Source: Alphaproteobacteria bacterium
Lineage (GTDB): Bacteria; Pseudomonadota; Alphaproteobacteria; SHNJ01
Reading direction: 5' to 3'
DNA: 64,000 bases
Assembly: GCA_004295055.1 (NCBI GenBank)
Contig: SHNJ01000012.1
Coordinates: forward strand, 124,001-188,000
Part shown: positions 37,076 through 46,743 of the stretch, in pieces
How positions within the stretch are numbered: position 1 is the stretch's first letter
Layout: each line of letters begins with the position of its first letter
Made by a program: the position numbers and the translations under genes
Notes under the pieces: model-generated
What the model saw: only the letters and a program-made list of their open reading frames with translations
Told to the model about the DNA's origin: nothing
Database searches by the model: none

Positions 37076-37909
37076 ATGTTGGCCGTGTTTAAAAAAATGC
37101 ATGGGCTGGGCAATGATTTTGTGGTGCTCGATAGCCGGAAAAAGCCCCTGCCCCTTACCCTTAAAACCTTGCAACAAATCGCCAACCGTAAAACCGGGAT
37201 TGGTTGCGATCAGGTCATCGTGCTGGAACCCCCGCGCGGCAAGGGCGCGGATGTGTTCATGCGCATCATCAATGCCGACGGGACCGAAGTGAACGCTTGC
37301 GGCAATGCCACGCGTTGCGTCGCCTGGGAATTGGGCGCGGAGAAAAAACAAAATCACATCACCATTCAAACTGGCGCCGGATTATTGGAATGCGAAATCG
37401 CAGGCCGCAATTTGGTCAGCGTCGATATGGGCGCGGCGAAATTGGATTGGCGCGATATTCCATTGCGCGATGCTTGCGATACCGCCGAAATTCCAATTGA
37501 TTTGCCGTGCGCGGATTTGCCGAAACCGGTTGGAGTGAATGTCGGCAATCCACATGCGGTATTTTTTATCAAAAATGTCGAATTTTTTGACGTCGCGAAA
37601 TGGGGTCCGCAAATCGAAACCCATAAAATGTTTCCGGAAAAAACCAATGTCGAATTTGTGCAGATTTTGGACAAGGGCAGGGTGCGGATGCGGGTTTGGG
37701 AACGCGGCGCTGGCATTACCGATGCTTGCGGCACGGGCGCTTGCGCAACTGTGGTTGCGGCAGTGCGTAAAAATCTAACCGACCGGAAAATCGAAGTCAT
37801 CATGGATGGCGGAAAGTTGATCGTGGAATATTTGCGCGATGGGCATGTGATGATGACAGGGCCGGTGGCGTTATCTTTTTCCGGCGAAATCGATTTGGAA
37901 GCCGCTTAA
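37076..37909 (+). CDS. dapF: Diaminopimelate epimerase
   Basis: The 277-residue enzyme converts LL- to meso-diaminopimelate for lysine and peptidoglycan. The two catalytic cysteines are in EVNACGNATRCVAW and ITDACGTGACATVVAAV. The start KKMHGLGNDFVVLDS is typical. dapF-mtaB-ftsY, divergent from ffh, is a familiar alphaproteobacterial arrangement. Confidence 0.97.
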   Translation: MLAVFKKMHGLGNDFVVLDSRKKPLPLTLKTLQQIANRKTGIGCDQVIVLEPPRGKGADVFMRIINADGTEVNACGNATRCVAWELGAEKKQNHITIQTGAGLLECEIAGRNLVSVDMGAAKLDWRDIPLRDACDTAEIPIDLPCADLPKPVGVNVGNPHAVFFIKNVEFFDVAKWGPQIETHKMFPEKTNVEFVQILDKGRVRMRVWERGAGITDACGTGACATVVAAVRKNLTDRKIEVIMDGGKLIVEYLRDGHVMMTGPVALSFSGEIDLEAA

Positions 37910-37918
37910 GGGAATGAT

Positions 37919-39163
37919 ATGAGCGATCCGCGTATTGTCACTTTTGGTTGCCGTTTAAATCACTATGAATCTGAAGTGATGCGCGAACATGCGCGCGCCG
38001 GTGGATTGCAAAATACCATTATCGTCAATACTTGCGCGGTTACCAACGAAGCTGAACGCGAAGCGCGCCAGGCAATCCGCAAATTGCGCCGCGAAAATCC
38101 AGATGCTTATATCATCGCAACCGGCTGCGCGGTGCAAACCAATTCTAGCGAATTCGCCGCCATGGCAGAAGTGAATAGGGTGCTGGGCAATGACGCGAAA
38201 ATGAAGGCGGAAAGTTTTTTGCCGGATTTGGGCGAGCGGGTGATTGTAAACGACATTATGTCGGTGCGCGAAACCGCATCGCATTTATTGGCGGGATTTC
38301 AGGATCAATCGCGCGCTTTCATCCAGGTACAAAATGGCTGCGACCATCGTTGCACATTTTGTATTATTCCATATGGCCGCGGCAATTCGCGGTCTACGCC
38401 GATTGGCGAAATCGTTACTCAAGTCCGCCAGTTGGTTACAAATGGTTACAATGAAATTGTGGTCAGCGGCGTCGATTTAACCAGTTATGGCAAGGATCTG
38501 CCAGGCGTGCCAACATTAGGCCAAATGCTGCGCCGGTTACTGGCGCTGGTGCCGGAATTGCCAAGATTACGTTTATCATCGGTCGATCCCGCCGAAATCG
38601 ATGCGGATTTATGGCAGTTGATTGAAAATGAACCGCGCCTGATGCCGCATTTGCATATCAGTTTACAAGCGGGCGACGATATGGTGTTGAAACGCATGAA
38701 ACGCCGCCATTTACGCCAAGACGTGATTGATTTCTGCACACGGGCGCGAGCAGCGCGGCCGGATATGGTGTTCGGCGCCGATGTGATTGCTGGATTCCCA
38801 ACCGAAACCGATGAGATGTTTGAAAACACCGCTCGCCTGATCGAAGAATGCGACATTATCCATATGCATGTATTTCCCTATTCCGCGCGGCGCGGCACGC
38901 CAGCCGCCAAAATGCCGCAGGTCAAGGGCGATATTCGCAAATCCCGCGCCGCCAGATTGCGCGCCATCGGCGCCGCCAATTTACAGAAATTCTTGCAAAG
39001 CCGTCATGGACAGCGCGAGCAAATTTTAATCGAACGCGGCGGAATAGGGCACACGCGCCATTTTGCCGCCGTACAATTATCCGATACTAACGATCAATCC
39101 AAAGTCGGCCAGATTATCGAACGCACCATCATTTCGGCTGACGACAAAAGGTTATATGCATAA
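37919..39163 (+). CDS. mtaB: tRNA t6A37 methylthiotransferase MtaB
   Basis: The 414-residue radical-SAM enzyme thiolates t6A37 in tRNA. The N-terminal domain has TFGCRLNHYESEVM and cysteines in VNTCAVTNEAE and ATGCAVQT (second cluster). The radical-SAM cluster is CDHRCTFCIIPYGRGNSRS. DVIAGFPTETDEMFENT is also typical. TFGCRLN marks the MtaB rather than MiaB subgroup. Its stop overlaps the ftsY start by one base. Confidence 0.92.
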   Translation: MSDPRIVTFGCRLNHYESEVMREHARAGGLQNTIIVNTCAVTNEAEREARQAIRKLRRENPDAYIIATGCAVQTNSSEFAAMAEVNRVLGNDAKMKAESFLPDLGERVIVNDIMSVRETASHLLAGFQDQSRAFIQVQNGCDHRCTFCIIPYGRGNSRSTPIGEIVTQVRQLVTNGYNEIVVSGVDLTSYGKDLPGVPTLGQMLRRLLALVPELPRLRLSSVDPAEIDADLWQLIENEPRLMPHLHISLQAGDDMVLKRMKRRHLRQDVIDFCTRARAARPDMVFGADVIAGFPTETDEMFENTARLIEECDIIHMHVFPYSARRGTPAAKMPQVKGDIRKSRAARLRAIGAANLQKFLQSRHGQREQILIERGGIGHTRHFAAVQLSDTNDQSKVGQIIERTIISADDKRLYA

Positions 39164-40158
39164 TGTTGCGATTATTCCGTAAAAAACAAGAATCTCGAAC
39201 GTCCGCGGAAACCGCGCCGGAAGCCGCCAATGATGGCACCCAGGAAACCAACTGGCTGAAACGGTTGAAACAAGGGTTACAAAAAAGCGCCGATAATTTA
39301 ACGGCGCAAATCGATAATCTTGTCAACAAACGCAAATTGGACACGCAAACAATTTCTGAATTGGAAGAAATTTTGATCGCTGGCGATATGGGCGTCAGTA
39401 TGTCGGCACAAATCGTCGCGGAGCTGGCGCAAAATAAATTCGATAAGGAAGTCGATGGCGCAGAACTGCGCCAGGAACTCGCCGCCATCATCGCTGGTAA
39501 ATTAAAACCTTATTCGCGCGTGATTGAGATTGATGCCGCAAAATCGCCATTTGTGATTTTAGTGATTGGCGTTAACGGCGCCGGTAAAACCACCACCATC
39601 GGTAAATTGACCCATCATTTAAACCGGCAGGGACATAAAATTATGCTGGCCGCGGCCGACACATTCCGGGCAGCGGCAACCGAGCAATTGGATGTTTGGT
39701 GCAAACGCACCGGCAGCGCCAGTTTTTTCTATAAACCCAATGTCAGCGATCCGGCCGCATTGGCGTACGAGGCGTTACAATCGGCGCAAGGCGCATTCGA
39801 TGTTTTAATCGTCGATACGGCAGGACGCCTGCACACGCGGACCAATTTGATGCAGGAATTGGAGAAAATTCCGCGCGTCTTGAAAAAAATCGCCGCCGAT
39901 GCGCCGCACGAAACATTTTTGGTATTGGATGCCACCACCGGCCAAAACGCGATCGCCCAAGTTGAAAACTTCCATAAATCCGTGCCACTGACCGGACTGA
40001 TTGTTACAAAACTGGATGGAACCGCGCGCGGCGGAGCGATTTTGGCGATTGCCGAGAAAACCAAAATTCCTGTGGTCGCCATTGGCGTCGGCGAGGGGAT
40101 TGACGATTTGCAGCCGTTCGATCCGATCGCATTTGCCAATAACTTGCTCGGCATTTAA
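39163..40158 (+). CDS. ftsY: Signal recognition particle receptor FtsY
   Basis: The 331-residue SRP receptor GTPase has G1 in VIGVNGAGKTTTIGKL, G3 in IVDTAGRLHTRTNLM and G4 in VTKLDGTARGGAILA. The acidic A domain is very short (about 30 residues), as in many alphaproteobacteria. It partners Ffh, encoded 3 kb away on the other strand. Confidence 0.97.
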   Translation: MLRLFRKKQESRTSAETAPEAANDGTQETNWLKRLKQGLQKSADNLTAQIDNLVNKRKLDTQTISELEEILIAGDMGVSMSAQIVAELAQNKFDKEVDGAELRQELAAIIAGKLKPYSRVIEIDAAKSPFVILVIGVNGAGKTTTIGKLTHHLNRQGHKIMLAAADTFRAAATEQLDVWCKRTGSASFFYKPNVSDPAALAYEALQSAQGAFDVLIVDTAGRLHTRTNLMQELEKIPRVLKKIAADAPHETFLVLDATTGQNAIAQVENFHKSVPLTGLIVTKLDGTARGGAILAIAEKTKIPVVAIGVGEGIDDLQPFDPIAFANNLLGI

Positions 40159-40182
40159 ATCAAATTGCCCGGAAAAGAAAAT

Positions 40183-40204
40183 GGCACCGTCGTAAAACGG
40201 CGCC
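40183..40204 (-). terminator. Terminator of orf78
   Basis: GGCACCGT (40183-40190) pairs with ACGGCGCC (40197-40204) with one G-U pair. On the minus strand ATTTTCTTTT follows, a U-rich tail. It might also slow ftsY transcription from the other side, but no T run lies there. Confidence 0.65.
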
Positions 40205-40267
40205 AAGAGAAGTGATGGAGCTAAGGAAAAATTTTATCCCACTGAAGGGAATTCCGTTGCGGCCGTC

Positions 40268-40504
40268 TTAGACCACGATATTGACGAGTGACCCCCGTTG
40301 CGATGCGCCTGCATATGCATTGCGCGCCATCTGTTTGGCCCGGTCATTTTGATCGACAACCCGGTCCAATTGCCGTTCCGGCTTGATCGCTTCCCGTGTA
40401 ACAACCGGTGCACTGCTTCTTTGTTCTTGCCGGGAAACTTCCGGTTTAAATCCTTGAGTCGCTGTGCCAACGTTTGTGTACGGGGTGTTTGAATTAATTT
40501 GCAT
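40268..40504 (-). CDS. Unrecognised small protein (orf78)
   Basis: The ATG at 40504 with AGGGGAATGAAATT upstream gives a 78-residue product: MQINSNTPYTNVGTATQGF, then a Gln/Arg-rich charged middle, ending SQRGSLVNIVV. The hydrophobic C-terminal end and the short N-terminal strand recall small cytoplasmic alphaproteobacterial proteins of unknown role. The longer frame from 40531 lacks a ribosome site. Confidence 0.55.
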   Translation of the reverse strand: MQINSNTPYTNVGTATQGFKPEVSRQEQRSSAPVVTREAIKPERQLDRVVDQNDRAKQMARNAYAGASQRGSLVNIVV

Positions 40505-40671
40505 AATTTCATTCCCCTTATTTCTATCCATTTAACCGGAAAACGGTTGAGAACTGGTTAATCTGGAAAATCGGGGGGTATTTTGAATCTTCTGTGACAT
40601 TTTAATATTTATTATTGTATTTCAATTACTTATTGATAGCGTGGGAATGCCTTGGTATGCATTTTTGGGTT

Positions 40672-40692
40672 AAAACCGCTGCCGGTTTTTTT
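40672..40692 (+). terminator. Orphan terminator-like hairpin upstream of the DUF2336 gene
   Basis: AAAACCG (40672-40678) pairs with CGGTTTT (40683-40689) across CTGC, with seven T in a row (40686-40692). It lies 100 bp before the DUF2336 ATG and no plus-strand gene ends here, so it marks a short RNA or a leader attenuator. The rest of 40505-40794 is A+T-rich with nothing else evident. Confidence 0.5.
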
Positions 40693-40794
40693 AAGTGGCG
40701 TTTAGGTTTTCTCAACCTATTCCAGGCAAACTAAATTTAGGATTTTCAATTACTTCAGATTCCTTTGGGTTATCGAAAAAGGCGTGCCTGAGCA

Positions 40795-41967
40795 ATGACA
40801 ACAACACAGAATGTTCCTGTGGACTTACTGAATCTTGTGCATTTGGCCGAAACCAAATCCGCCGAAGGCCGCAATGAATTATTCGGCCAGCTGAGCAATA
40901 TCATGATCGATGGCCAGGTTACATCGTCCGACCAGGAACGGGCGATGATGGTCGATATTTTAAATAAATTGCTGCACGAAGTTGAAATGCAGGTGCGCCA
41001 GTCTTTGTCCAGCAAACTCGCTCGCGATGCCAAGGCGCCCAAAGAATTGGTCGTCATGCTGGCCAACGATACGATCGATGTAGCGCGGCCGATATTGCTG
41101 GAAAGCGATTTATTGAATGATGACGAACTGTTGGAAATTATCAAGCACCGCACCCAAGAGCACCAAATGGCCGTCGCAATGCGCGAAAATGTATCCGAAG
41201 TCGTATCGAGCGCGCTGGTGGAAACGGGGCAAGAAGACGTTGTAACCACATTGCTGCAAAATCCGTCGGCGCAAATTTCGCAAGCTACCTTGGAATATCT
41301 TGTGGAACAATCGGAACGGGTGGATTCTTATCAAACCCCGTTATTGTCGCGCGCCGATTTGAAACCCGATTTAGCCAAGAAAATGTATGTCTGGGTGTCC
41401 GATACATTGCGCAAAAAAATCGTTGCGGATTATAAGGTCGATCCCGCCACCATCGAAGCCGCCATGCTGGAATCAGTGGGCGATGCTGTGCGCGATGAAG
41501 GCGCGGATTCCAATAAAAAGACCATGGAATTGGTCGAAGCCATCAGTAAGACCAAGGAATTGACTCCGGGTCTTTTGGCCAAAACATTGCGCGATGGCGA
41601 AATACCTTTATTTGTGGGCTTGTTCAGCAAAATGGTGGAGCTGGATATCGCCACCATGCGTAAAATAATTTTCGAGGCCGAGGGCGAAGTGATCGCGCTG
41701 GCTTGCAAGGCGATCGGTTTCGAGAATCATCAATTTTCCGATTTGTATAAATTGATCCGGATTACGCGGTCCGGATCGCGCGATGTGCGGATCAATGAAA
41801 TGTCGCATTTATTGTCGTATTACGAGCAAATGAAAAAAGTCACCGCGCAAAATATTCTGCGCAGCTGGCAGCGCGATTCCAGTTACCTTGACAACATCAA
41901 CAAGGGCGACAAGAAACAAGCCGCCGGGCAGGCGTTGCGCCTGAACAAGCCCGGCGATAAGAAATAG
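40795..41967 (+). CDS. DUF2336 domain protein
   Basis: This 390-residue all-helical protein belongs to DUF2336 (PF10098), largely confined to alphaproteobacteria. HEAT-like helix pairs are visible (VDILNKLLHEVEMQVRQSL, LVVMLANDTIDVARPILLES, RTQEHQMAVAMRENVSEVV). The C-terminus is basic (KGDKKQAAGQALRLNKPGDK). The function is not established. It lies 8 bp before a cytoplasmic histidine kinase gene, so the two probably act in the same signalling path. Confidence 0.85.
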   Translation: MTTTQNVPVDLLNLVHLAETKSAEGRNELFGQLSNIMIDGQVTSSDQERAMMVDILNKLLHEVEMQVRQSLSSKLARDAKAPKELVVMLANDTIDVARPILLESDLLNDDELLEIIKHRTQEHQMAVAMRENVSEVVSSALVETGQEDVVTTLLQNPSAQISQATLEYLVEQSERVDSYQTPLLSRADLKPDLAKKMYVWVSDTLRKKIVADYKVDPATIEAAMLESVGDAVRDEGADSNKKTMELVEAISKTKELTPGLLAKTLRDGEIPLFVGLFSKMVELDIATMRKIIFEAEGEVIALACKAIGFENHQFSDLYKLIRITRSGSRDVRINEMSHLLSYYEQMKKVTAQNILRSWQRDSSYLDNINKGDKKQAAGQALRLNKPGDKK

Positions 41968-41975
41968 CGGGGAAT

Positions 41976-43967
41976 ATGATGGCCCGCACCCCAAAGAAAA
42001 AAACGGGTAAAAAAACCGGCAAAAAACCCGCCCCAAAAATAAAATCAAAATCTATTTCCCTGCACAAAAGCAAAGTGCCGGTTAAAATCGAACTTCCAAG
42101 CCTGAACAGCATTTTGGAAGAAACGACGGAACATGCCGGGCCGGTGCGAATTGCCGACATTAGCGGCAATATTCTCTACAAAAACCGGACCTATAAGGAA
42201 GAAATAGAAGGCGGCGCACTGGAGCCGGATGCGCCTGATTTAATTGAAATTATTCAGCAATTGGAAATGCTGAATAATGCTTTGTCGTTCGATCTGCGGG
42301 TCAATCGCGAAGGTAAAGTTTATGTTTATCGAACCACACACCGCATGGTTGCTTTATCCCGCACCACTGCTCGCGGCGTCATCAGTCAATTTCTGGATGT
42401 AACGGGCGAAGAACATATTAAATCGCGCCTGCAATTGACCCAGAGCCGCCTGGATGACGTGATCAGGCTGTCGTCCGATTGGGTATGGGAAACCGACGAT
42501 CAATTGCGCCTGACGGTGACTTCGCAGCGTATTTATGAATTGCTGGGATTCCACCCCCGCGAAATTATCGGCTGCGGCTTATTTTCGCTAGGCAACGTCA
42601 ATGCGAATGAAATGGATACCGTTACCGGAAAACCGATTGCCGTGCAGCGCCTGACGCCGTTCCGCAATCTAAGTTTTTACGTCACCGACCGCGTGGGAAA
42701 AATTCATACGCTGCAATTAAGCGGCATGCCGAATTTCGATCGCCTGGATGGAAAATTTTTGGGCTATCGCGGCACCGCGCGCGATATCAGCGATGAATTG
42801 ACCGCGAAATCCCAAGCGGAATTGCTGGAACGACGTCTGGGCCACGCGATTGAAACCATGTCCGAAGGGTTTGCATTATTCGACAAAAACGGCCATCTGA
42901 TCCTGATCAACGGCATGATCCGCAACTTCTTTAACGCCACCGAACATTTACTGAAACAGGGATTGCATCACACCGAATGGCTGCAACAAGCGGTTTTACG
43001 CCACGATGTCGATACGGGCGGAATGTCCGCGCAAGATTGGATCAACACGCGCAATCGGCATTTCATACAAACAGGCGCGCCGTTTGAATTCAAACTGGCG
43101 GATGGAAGATATTTATTGGCGCGCGATTACAAAACCGAGGAAGATGGCAGGGTTAGCATTTTCACCGACATTACCGAAATCAAGCACCGCGAAAATGAAC
43201 TAACCGGCGCGCGGCTGGATGCGGAAAAAGCCAACAAGGCCAAGGGCGAGTTTTTCGCCAAAATGAGCCACGAATTGCGAACGCCATTAAATGCGATCAT
43301 CGGTTTTTCCGATATTATGAAAGAAGAACAATTAGGCGCGCTTGGCAATCCTCAATACAGAATATATGCGCAGGATATTCACGATAGTTCCAGCCACTTA
43401 TTGAACATCATCAATGATATTTTAGACGTATCCAAGGCCGAAGCCGGAAAATTGGAACTAGTGGAACAGAATGTCAGCGTTATTTCCGCGGTACAATCCA
43501 CCATGCGCATGGTATGGCAAAAAGCGGAGTCGAACAATATCACGTTGGATGCCAGCGGCATCGATCCCAATATGGTGCTGCGCGTGGACAATAAAAAACT
43601 GCGGCAGATTCTGATTAATTTATTCTCGAATGCGGTCAAATTTACCATGCCTGGGGGATCGATTACCGCCTTTACCGACATTGACCGCGCCGGGAACCCG
43701 GCGATTCATGTGCGCGATACCGGCATTGGCATGAATGAAGACGATATTCCAAAGGCATTGACCGCATTTTCGCAAGTCAATAACCGCCTGACCCAAAAAC
43801 ACGAAGGCACCGGCCTTGGATTGCCGGTATGCGTCGCGCTGGCGGAATTGCACGGCGGTAAATTGAATTTGCAAAGCGCGCCTGGCAAAGGCACGACCGT
43901 ATCGATTACCTTTCCGGCACAGCGTCTGGTGAAAATACCGGCATCTGCGCGCCCGGCGGCGGAATAA
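41976..43967 (+). CDS. Cytoplasmic PAS-domain sensor histidine kinase
   Basis: The 663-residue kinase starts with a Lys-rich tail (1-35) and has no membrane segment. PAS-like domains follow: DVIRLSSDWVWETDDQLRL (about 155) and AIETMSEGFALFDKNGHLIL (about 290); a third at 55-140 is weaker. HisKA has the phosphorylated His432 in MSHELRTPLNAIIGFSD. HATPase_c shows the N box ILINLFSNAVKFT, G1 DTGIGMNEDDI and G2 GTGLGLPVC. The motifs resemble the PleC/DivJ-type soluble kinases. No response regulator is encoded nearby. Its stop abuts the pgk stop. Confidence 0.92.
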   Translation: MMARTPKKKTGKKTGKKPAPKIKSKSISLHKSKVPVKIELPSLNSILEETTEHAGPVRIADISGNILYKNRTYKEEIEGGALEPDAPDLIEIIQQLEMLNNALSFDLRVNREGKVYVYRTTHRMVALSRTTARGVISQFLDVTGEEHIKSRLQLTQSRLDDVIRLSSDWVWETDDQLRLTVTSQRIYELLGFHPREIIGCGLFSLGNVNANEMDTVTGKPIAVQRLTPFRNLSFYVTDRVGKIHTLQLSGMPNFDRLDGKFLGYRGTARDISDELTAKSQAELLERRLGHAIETMSEGFALFDKNGHLILINGMIRNFFNATEHLLKQGLHHTEWLQQAVLRHDVDTGGMSAQDWINTRNRHFIQTGAPFEFKLADGRYLLARDYKTEEDGRVSIFTDITEIKHRENELTGARLDAEKANKAKGEFFAKMSHELRTPLNAIIGFSDIMKEEQLGALGNPQYRIYAQDIHDSSSHLLNIINDILDVSKAEAGKLELVEQNVSVISAVQSTMRMVWQKAESNNITLDASGIDPNMVLRVDNKKLRQILINLFSNAVKFTMPGGSITAFTDIDRAGNPAIHVRDTGIGMNEDDIPKALTAFSQVNNRLTQKHEGTGLGLPVCVALAELHGGKLNLQSAPGKGTTVSITFPAQRLVKIPASARPAAE

Positions 43968-45185
43968 CTATCCGGCTTTTTTCATCGGCGATTTTTTAAG
44001 CGCGGCAATGCCCGGCAATTCCTTGCCCTCCAGCCATTCCAAAAATGCGCCGCCAGCGGTGGATACATAAGACAATTTATCCATCACGCCTGCATGTTCC
44101 AGCGCCGATACGGTATCGCCGCCGCCTGCCACAGACAATAATTTTCCAGTCCCCGTCAAACGCGCGATTTCCTGCGCCACCGCGATAGTGCCGCGGTCAA
44201 ATGGCGGCGTTTCAAAAACGCCAAGCGGCCCGTTCCACAATACGGTTTTGACATGCGCCAGTTTTTGCGCAATTTTCACGACGCTGGCCGGGCCAACATC
44301 CAAAATCATTTTATCGTTTGGAATCGCATTAACGGCGGCGATATCCGCGTGTACGTGCGCTTTTAATTCGGGCGCCACCATCGCATCGGTCGGCAACAAA
44401 ATTTCTTTGCCCTGGGATTTTGCCTCAGCCAGGATTTTTTGCGCGATGCTGACCGATTCTTTATCCACCAGCGATTTTCCGACATGCAATCCCTGAGCCA
44501 CCAAGAATGTATTGGCCATCCCGCCGCCAACGGTCAAAATATCGACCTTGGACAAAAGGTTGAACAGCACATCGACTTTGGTTGAAACTTTGGCGCCACC
44601 AACAATGGCCATTGCCGGACGCAAAGTATTTTCCAAGGTTTTTTGCAAGGCTTCCAATTCCGCTTGCAACAAACGCCCAACGGCGGATGGCAATAAATGC
44701 GCCAGACCTTCCGTCGAGGCATGGGCGCGATGCGCGGCGGAAAACGCGTCATTCACATAAAAATCGCCCAGTTCCGCCAGTTGCGCGGCAAAAGAAGGAT
44801 CGTTTTTTTCCTCGCCAGCGTGGAATCGCACATTCTCGCATAACAAAATCTGTCCATTCGGAAGTTTCTGAATGGCCGCTTTTACAGGTTCGCCGACGCA
44901 ATCATCCGCAAACGCCACCGGCTTGTTGCCCAACGCGCGGCTGAGTTCCGGCAACACAACAGCCAAAGAAAATTCCGGTTTTTTATGGCCATCCGGCCGG
45001 CCCAGGTGGGTCAGCAAAATCACTTTTGCGCCGCGCGCGGATAAATCCAAAATAGTTTTGGCCGATTTTTCGATTCTGGTTGCGTCGGTTATTTTCCCAT
45101 CTTTAATCGGCACGTTATAGTCGACCCGCACCAGAACGGTTTTGCCGGCGACATTCAATTCATCGATAGTTTTATAATTGCCCAT
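43968..45185 (-). CDS. pgk: Phosphoglycerate kinase
   Basis: The 405-residue glycolytic enzyme has RVDYNVPIKDGKITDATRI (substrate Asp/Asn), LLTHLGRPDGHK, ENVRFHAGEEKND, VGGAKVSTKVDVL and the nucleotide loop SVAGGGDTVSALEHAG. All parts are present. It heads pgk-xth-FAHD only in map order; FAHD is transcribed first. Confidence 0.97.
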   Translation of the reverse strand: MGNYKTIDELNVAGKTVLVRVDYNVPIKDGKITDATRIEKSAKTILDLSARGAKVILLTHLGRPDGHKKPEFSLAVVLPELSRALGNKPVAFADDCVGEPVKAAIQKLPNGQILLCENVRFHAGEEKNDPSFAAQLAELGDFYVNDAFSAAHRAHASTEGLAHLLPSAVGRLLQAELEALQKTLENTLRPAMAIVGGAKVSTKVDVLFNLLSKVDILTVGGGMANTFLVAQGLHVGKSLVDKESVSIAQKILAEAKSQGKEILLPTDAMVAPELKAHVHADIAAVNAIPNDKMILDVGPASVVKIAQKLAHVKTVLWNGPLGVFETPPFDRGTIAVAQEIARLTGTGKLLSVAGGGDTVSALEHAGVMDKLSYVSTAGGAFLEWLEGKELPGIAALKKSPMKKAG

Positions 45186-45195
45186 GCTCTTCTCC

Positions 45196-45999
45196 CTAAA
45201 ATTTCATTTCGACGCTGACCGGAACATGATCGGATGGCTGTTGCCAATCGCGGGCGTCTTTCAATATGTGATACGATTTTAAATTATTTTTCAAGTTTGG
45301 AGATACCCAAATATGATCTAGCCTGCGGCCACGATCCGATTTGCGCCAATCCTGGTTGCGGTAACTCCACCAGGTATAAAGCTTCTGATCGGCGGGAACG
45401 AAATGCCGGACCGCATCAACCCAATCATTGGCCGCCTGCATTTTTAACAATGATTCGACCTCGATCGGGGTATGCGATACCACATCCAGCAATTGTTTAT
45501 GCGACCAAACATCCTGTTCCAGCGGCGCGATATTAAAATCACCCAGCAAAATCCGGCCGGTTTTACCGCATTTCATTTTTTTCCAGAATTTGCCGACTTC
45601 AGCGACGAAATCCAATTTATGGCCGAATTTGTCATTCACCGCGCGGTCCGGAATATCGCCGCCGGCGGGGATGTATAAATTATGGATTTCCACGCCATTG
45701 GGCAAACGTCCGGAAATGCCGCGGCAGTCCTGTTTATCGCACCAGTAAGGCGTATCGATTTTCTCCAGCGGCACTTTAGACAGCAACGCCACGCCATTAT
45801 AGGATTTCATGCCGGTAAATAATTGATGCGTATATCCGGCGTCTTTCAACGCCTGCCCGGGGAAAAATTCGTCCAGCGTTTTAGTTTCCTGTAACGCCAG
45901 CACATCCGGTTTTTGATCTTTTAGAAACTGCAGCACCAAGGGTAATCGCAGGCGAACCGAATTGATATTCCACGTGCTGACTTTTAACTTTTTCATCAA
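45196..45999 (-). CDS. xth: Exodeoxyribonuclease III family AP endonuclease
   Basis: The 267-residue EEP-fold nuclease repairs abasic sites. Metal and catalytic residues are in TWNINSVRLRLP, LQETKTLDEFF, HNLYIPAGGDIPD, ILLGDFNIAPLEQDVW, RRLDHIWVS and the final SDHVPV. Its ATG overlaps the FAHD stop (ATGA), so the two are cotranslated. Confidence 0.93.
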   Translation of the reverse strand: MMKKLKVSTWNINSVRLRLPLVLQFLKDQKPDVLALQETKTLDEFFPGQALKDAGYTHQLFTGMKSYNGVALLSKVPLEKIDTPYWCDKQDCRGISGRLPNGVEIHNLYIPAGGDIPDRAVNDKFGHKLDFVAEVGKFWKKMKCGKTGRILLGDFNIAPLEQDVWSHKQLLDVVSHTPIEVESLLKMQAANDWVDAVRHFVPADQKLYTWWSYRNQDWRKSDRGRRLDHIWVSPNLKNNLKSYHILKDARDWQQPSDHVPVSVEMKF

Positions 46000-46703
46000 A
46001 CAATCTTGGCTTTCAATTGCAGAAAACTATCCAACTTGGCCGCCAATATATCGCCTTTCTGAACGGCGTTGACGCCTTCGGGCGTGCCGGTAAAAATAAG
46101 ATCGCCGGCCTTCAATTCTATGTATTGCGATAAATGGGCGATAATTTCAGGGATATTCCAAATCATATCGGATATTTTTCCATGCTGGCGCACGATGCCA
46201 TTGACCTGCAATTCCATGCTGCAATGTTCAATTGTCGATATTTCTTTGGCCGGTATAATCGGCGATATTGGCGCGCCGTAATCGAATCCCTTGGCCATAT
46301 CCCATGGCTGGCCTTTTTCCTTGGCTAAATTCTGCAAATCGCGCCGCGTTAAATCGAGGCCGAGAGCATAGCCAAACACCGATTTTCCAGCCGCGGGCGC
46401 GGACAAATTACTGCCACCAGAGCCCAAAGCCACCACCAGTTCAATTTCATGGTGCAGATTTTTAGTCATTAAGGGATAAGGAACGGCCACTTCTTGATCG
46501 AAGCTGGCGGCCACCAGCAATGTGTCATTGGGTTTGGTAAAAAAGAACGGTTCTTCCTTGGAATCGCCTTTCCATCCCATTTCCTTGGCATGGGCGGCAT
46601 AATTGCGCCCGGCGCAAAACACGCGCCGCACCGGAAAATGGCCCGATTGGCCCAACACCGGAATTCCAACAATACCTGCGGTTGGCGGAAATATATATGG
46701 CAT
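45996..46703 (-). CDS. Fumarylacetoacetate hydrolase family protein
   Basis: The 235-residue protein has the FAH domain: CAGRNYAAHAKEMGW, FFFTKPNDTLL, metal ligand glutamates in LHHEIELVVALG, DLTRRDLQNLAKEKG and FTGTPEGVNAVQKGD at the end. Small bacterial FAHDs act as acylpyruvate hydrolases or oxaloacetate decarboxylases; the substrate cannot be settled from sequence. It is first of FAHD-xth, with pgk 10 bp further on. Confidence 0.9.
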   Translation of the reverse strand: MPYIFPPTAGIVGIPVLGQSGHFPVRRVFCAGRNYAAHAKEMGWKGDSKEEPFFFTKPNDTLLVAASFDQEVAVPYPLMTKNLHHEIELVVALGSGGSNLSAPAAGKSVFGYALGLDLTRRDLQNLAKEKGQPWDMAKGFDYGAPISPIIPAKEISTIEHCSMELQVNGIVRQHGKISDMIWNIPEIIAHLSQYIELKAGDLIFTGTPEGVNAVQKGDILAAKLDSFLQLKAKIV

Positions 46704-46743
46704 AACGCCAGATATAGCGCAGCATTGCCGTAAAATCTATGGG

